A stretch of DNA of 64,000 bases from contig NZ_CP036271.1 in the NCBI RefSeq assembly GCF_007745175.1, positions 4,414,314-4,478,313 on the forward strand, in the 5' to 3' direction. The notes beneath the pieces were generated by a model. The model did not search any database, was not told where the DNA came from, and worked only from the letters and a program-made list of their open reading frames with translations. Positions 63,577 to 64,000 of the stretch are shown here, in pieces. Position 1 is the first letter of the stretch, and each line of letters begins with the position of its first letter. Source of the stretch: Caulifigura coniformis (lineage in GTDB: Bacteria; Planctomycetota; Planctomycetia; Planctomycetales; Planctomycetaceae). A program made the translations under genes and the position numbers.

Positions 63577-63602
63577 GCCGGCGGCTAGCGCCGTCCGCTC
63601 AC
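63577..63602 (+). repeat. CTAG-centred dispersed repeat copy (GCGGCTAGCGCC)
   Basis: A 26-bp copy of the repeat at 54643-54669, lying against the 3' end of nuoB, whose stop codon overlaps its end. Confidence 0.65.
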
Positions 63603-64000
63603 TAGTTCAGATTCGGGGAGTTGTAGATCGGGAGATCGACGATGGGGAGCGCCTCGCGCGAGCGGCGGATTTCGTCGAGTTCAATCGGGATGGGCCCCGT
63701 GGCCGTGGTGCGACGACCGAATTCGCGGCCGTTGTGGGTCCCGGTCTTCTGAACGATGTCCTGCATTTCGATCAGGGCGGCGATCAGCTGCTCAGGGCGG
63801 GGAGGACATCCGGGGACGTAGAGATCGACCGGGATGAACCGGTCGACGCCCTGGACGACGGCGTAGGTATCGAACACGCCGCCTGTGCAGGCACATGCTC
63901 CCATCGAGATGCACCACTTCGGCTCGGGCATCTGCATCCAGATGCGCTGGAGCACGGGGAGCATTTTCATGACGACGCGGCCGGCGACGATCATGAGATC
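63602..64000 (-). CDS. nuoB: NADH-quinone oxidoreductase subunit B (5' part outside window)
   Basis: 132 C-terminal residues are visible; the frame continues past the right edge, so the N-terminus with the tandem Cys pair of cluster N2 is missing. Visible landmarks are [39 protein letters not shown] and [20 protein letters not shown], which hold the remaining N2 ligands. NuoB carries cluster N2, which reduces quinone. The MGACAC wording has Cys where many homologues have Ser or Asn. Confidence 0.94.
   Translation of the reverse strand, partial: DLMIVAGRVVMKMLPVLQRIWMQMPEPKWCISMGACACTGGVFDTYAVVQGVDRFIPVDLYVPGCPPRPEQLIAALIEMQDIVQKTGTHNGREFGRRTTATGPIPIELDEIRRSREALPIVDLPIYNSPNLN

Overview
The window is GC-rich bacterial chromosome, almost certainly from the phylum Planctomycetota. 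Marker families point there: three DUF1501 proteins (one beside a DUF1549/DUF1553 partner), a PVC-type membrane-bound dehydrogenase with a C-terminal haem-c site, a sulfatase, a ceramidase-like protein, FG-GAP/VCBS, PQQ-like and lactonase beta-propellers, and two secreted beta-helix proteins. Housekeeping genes are glnS, a glycyl-tRNA synthetase of the single-chain alpha2 type, purA, rpmA, ndk, an archaeal-type phosphoglycerate mutase, mqnC (menaquinone by the futalosine route), nuoC and the start of a nuoB gene cut by the right edge. I saw no rRNA, complete tRNA, transposase, integrase or CRISPR array.

Layout. 0-9 kb: the end of a large unknown protein, a strong terminator, mqnC, a two-domain alpha/beta hydrolase and a DUF1549-DUF1501 pair. 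9-16 kb: a small GNAT, an NTF2-like protein, a sulfatase, glnS, a TlpA-like thioredoxin and an FG-GAP protein. 16-23.5 kb: two tandem HDOD paralogues, two FemAB-like GNAT genes (the second fused to a proline-dehydrogenase-like domain) and a MoxR-like ATPase. 23.5-33 kb: beta-helix protein, MFS transporter, lactonase, purA and the large dehydrogenase/cytochrome. 33-40 kb: ArsR regulator, pilin-like peptide, orphan LolD-like ATPase, rpmA, ndk, PQQ propeller, ceramidase-like protein and a zinc-ribbon membrane protein. 40-50.4 kb: secreted esterases, a DUF1501-propeller pair, a TRIC-type channel, a beta-helix protein, a CocE-type hydrolase and a third DUF1501. These look like degradation of sulfated or acylated polymers, with several products exported by Sec or Tat signals.

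The most unusual stretch is 50.5-54.7 kb, an accessory islet of lower GC than its surroundings. It carries a RepA-like RecA-fold ATPase, a HEPN-like protein with an RX4H motif and a large protein ending in a DUF559/Vsr-like nuclease domain, followed by an iteron-like array. Near-identical 27-bp sequences in inverted orientation flank it. I read it as a candidate defence or mobile islet. The other strong oddity is the GNAT-PRODH fusion at 19.9-21.9 kb, in which one of the two conserved substrate-binding arginines appears to be alanine.

From 54.7 kb to the end lie glyS, an MFS transporter with a large extracytoplasmic insert, apgM, a leucine-rich-repeat lipoprotein, a Tat-exported FAD oxidoreductase and the nuo genes. 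Short dispersed repeats (a CTAG-centred 25-27-mer, a CACGG hairpin class, a CTGAATC heptamer array and a CCTTCTCCCC element) recur in intergenic regions.
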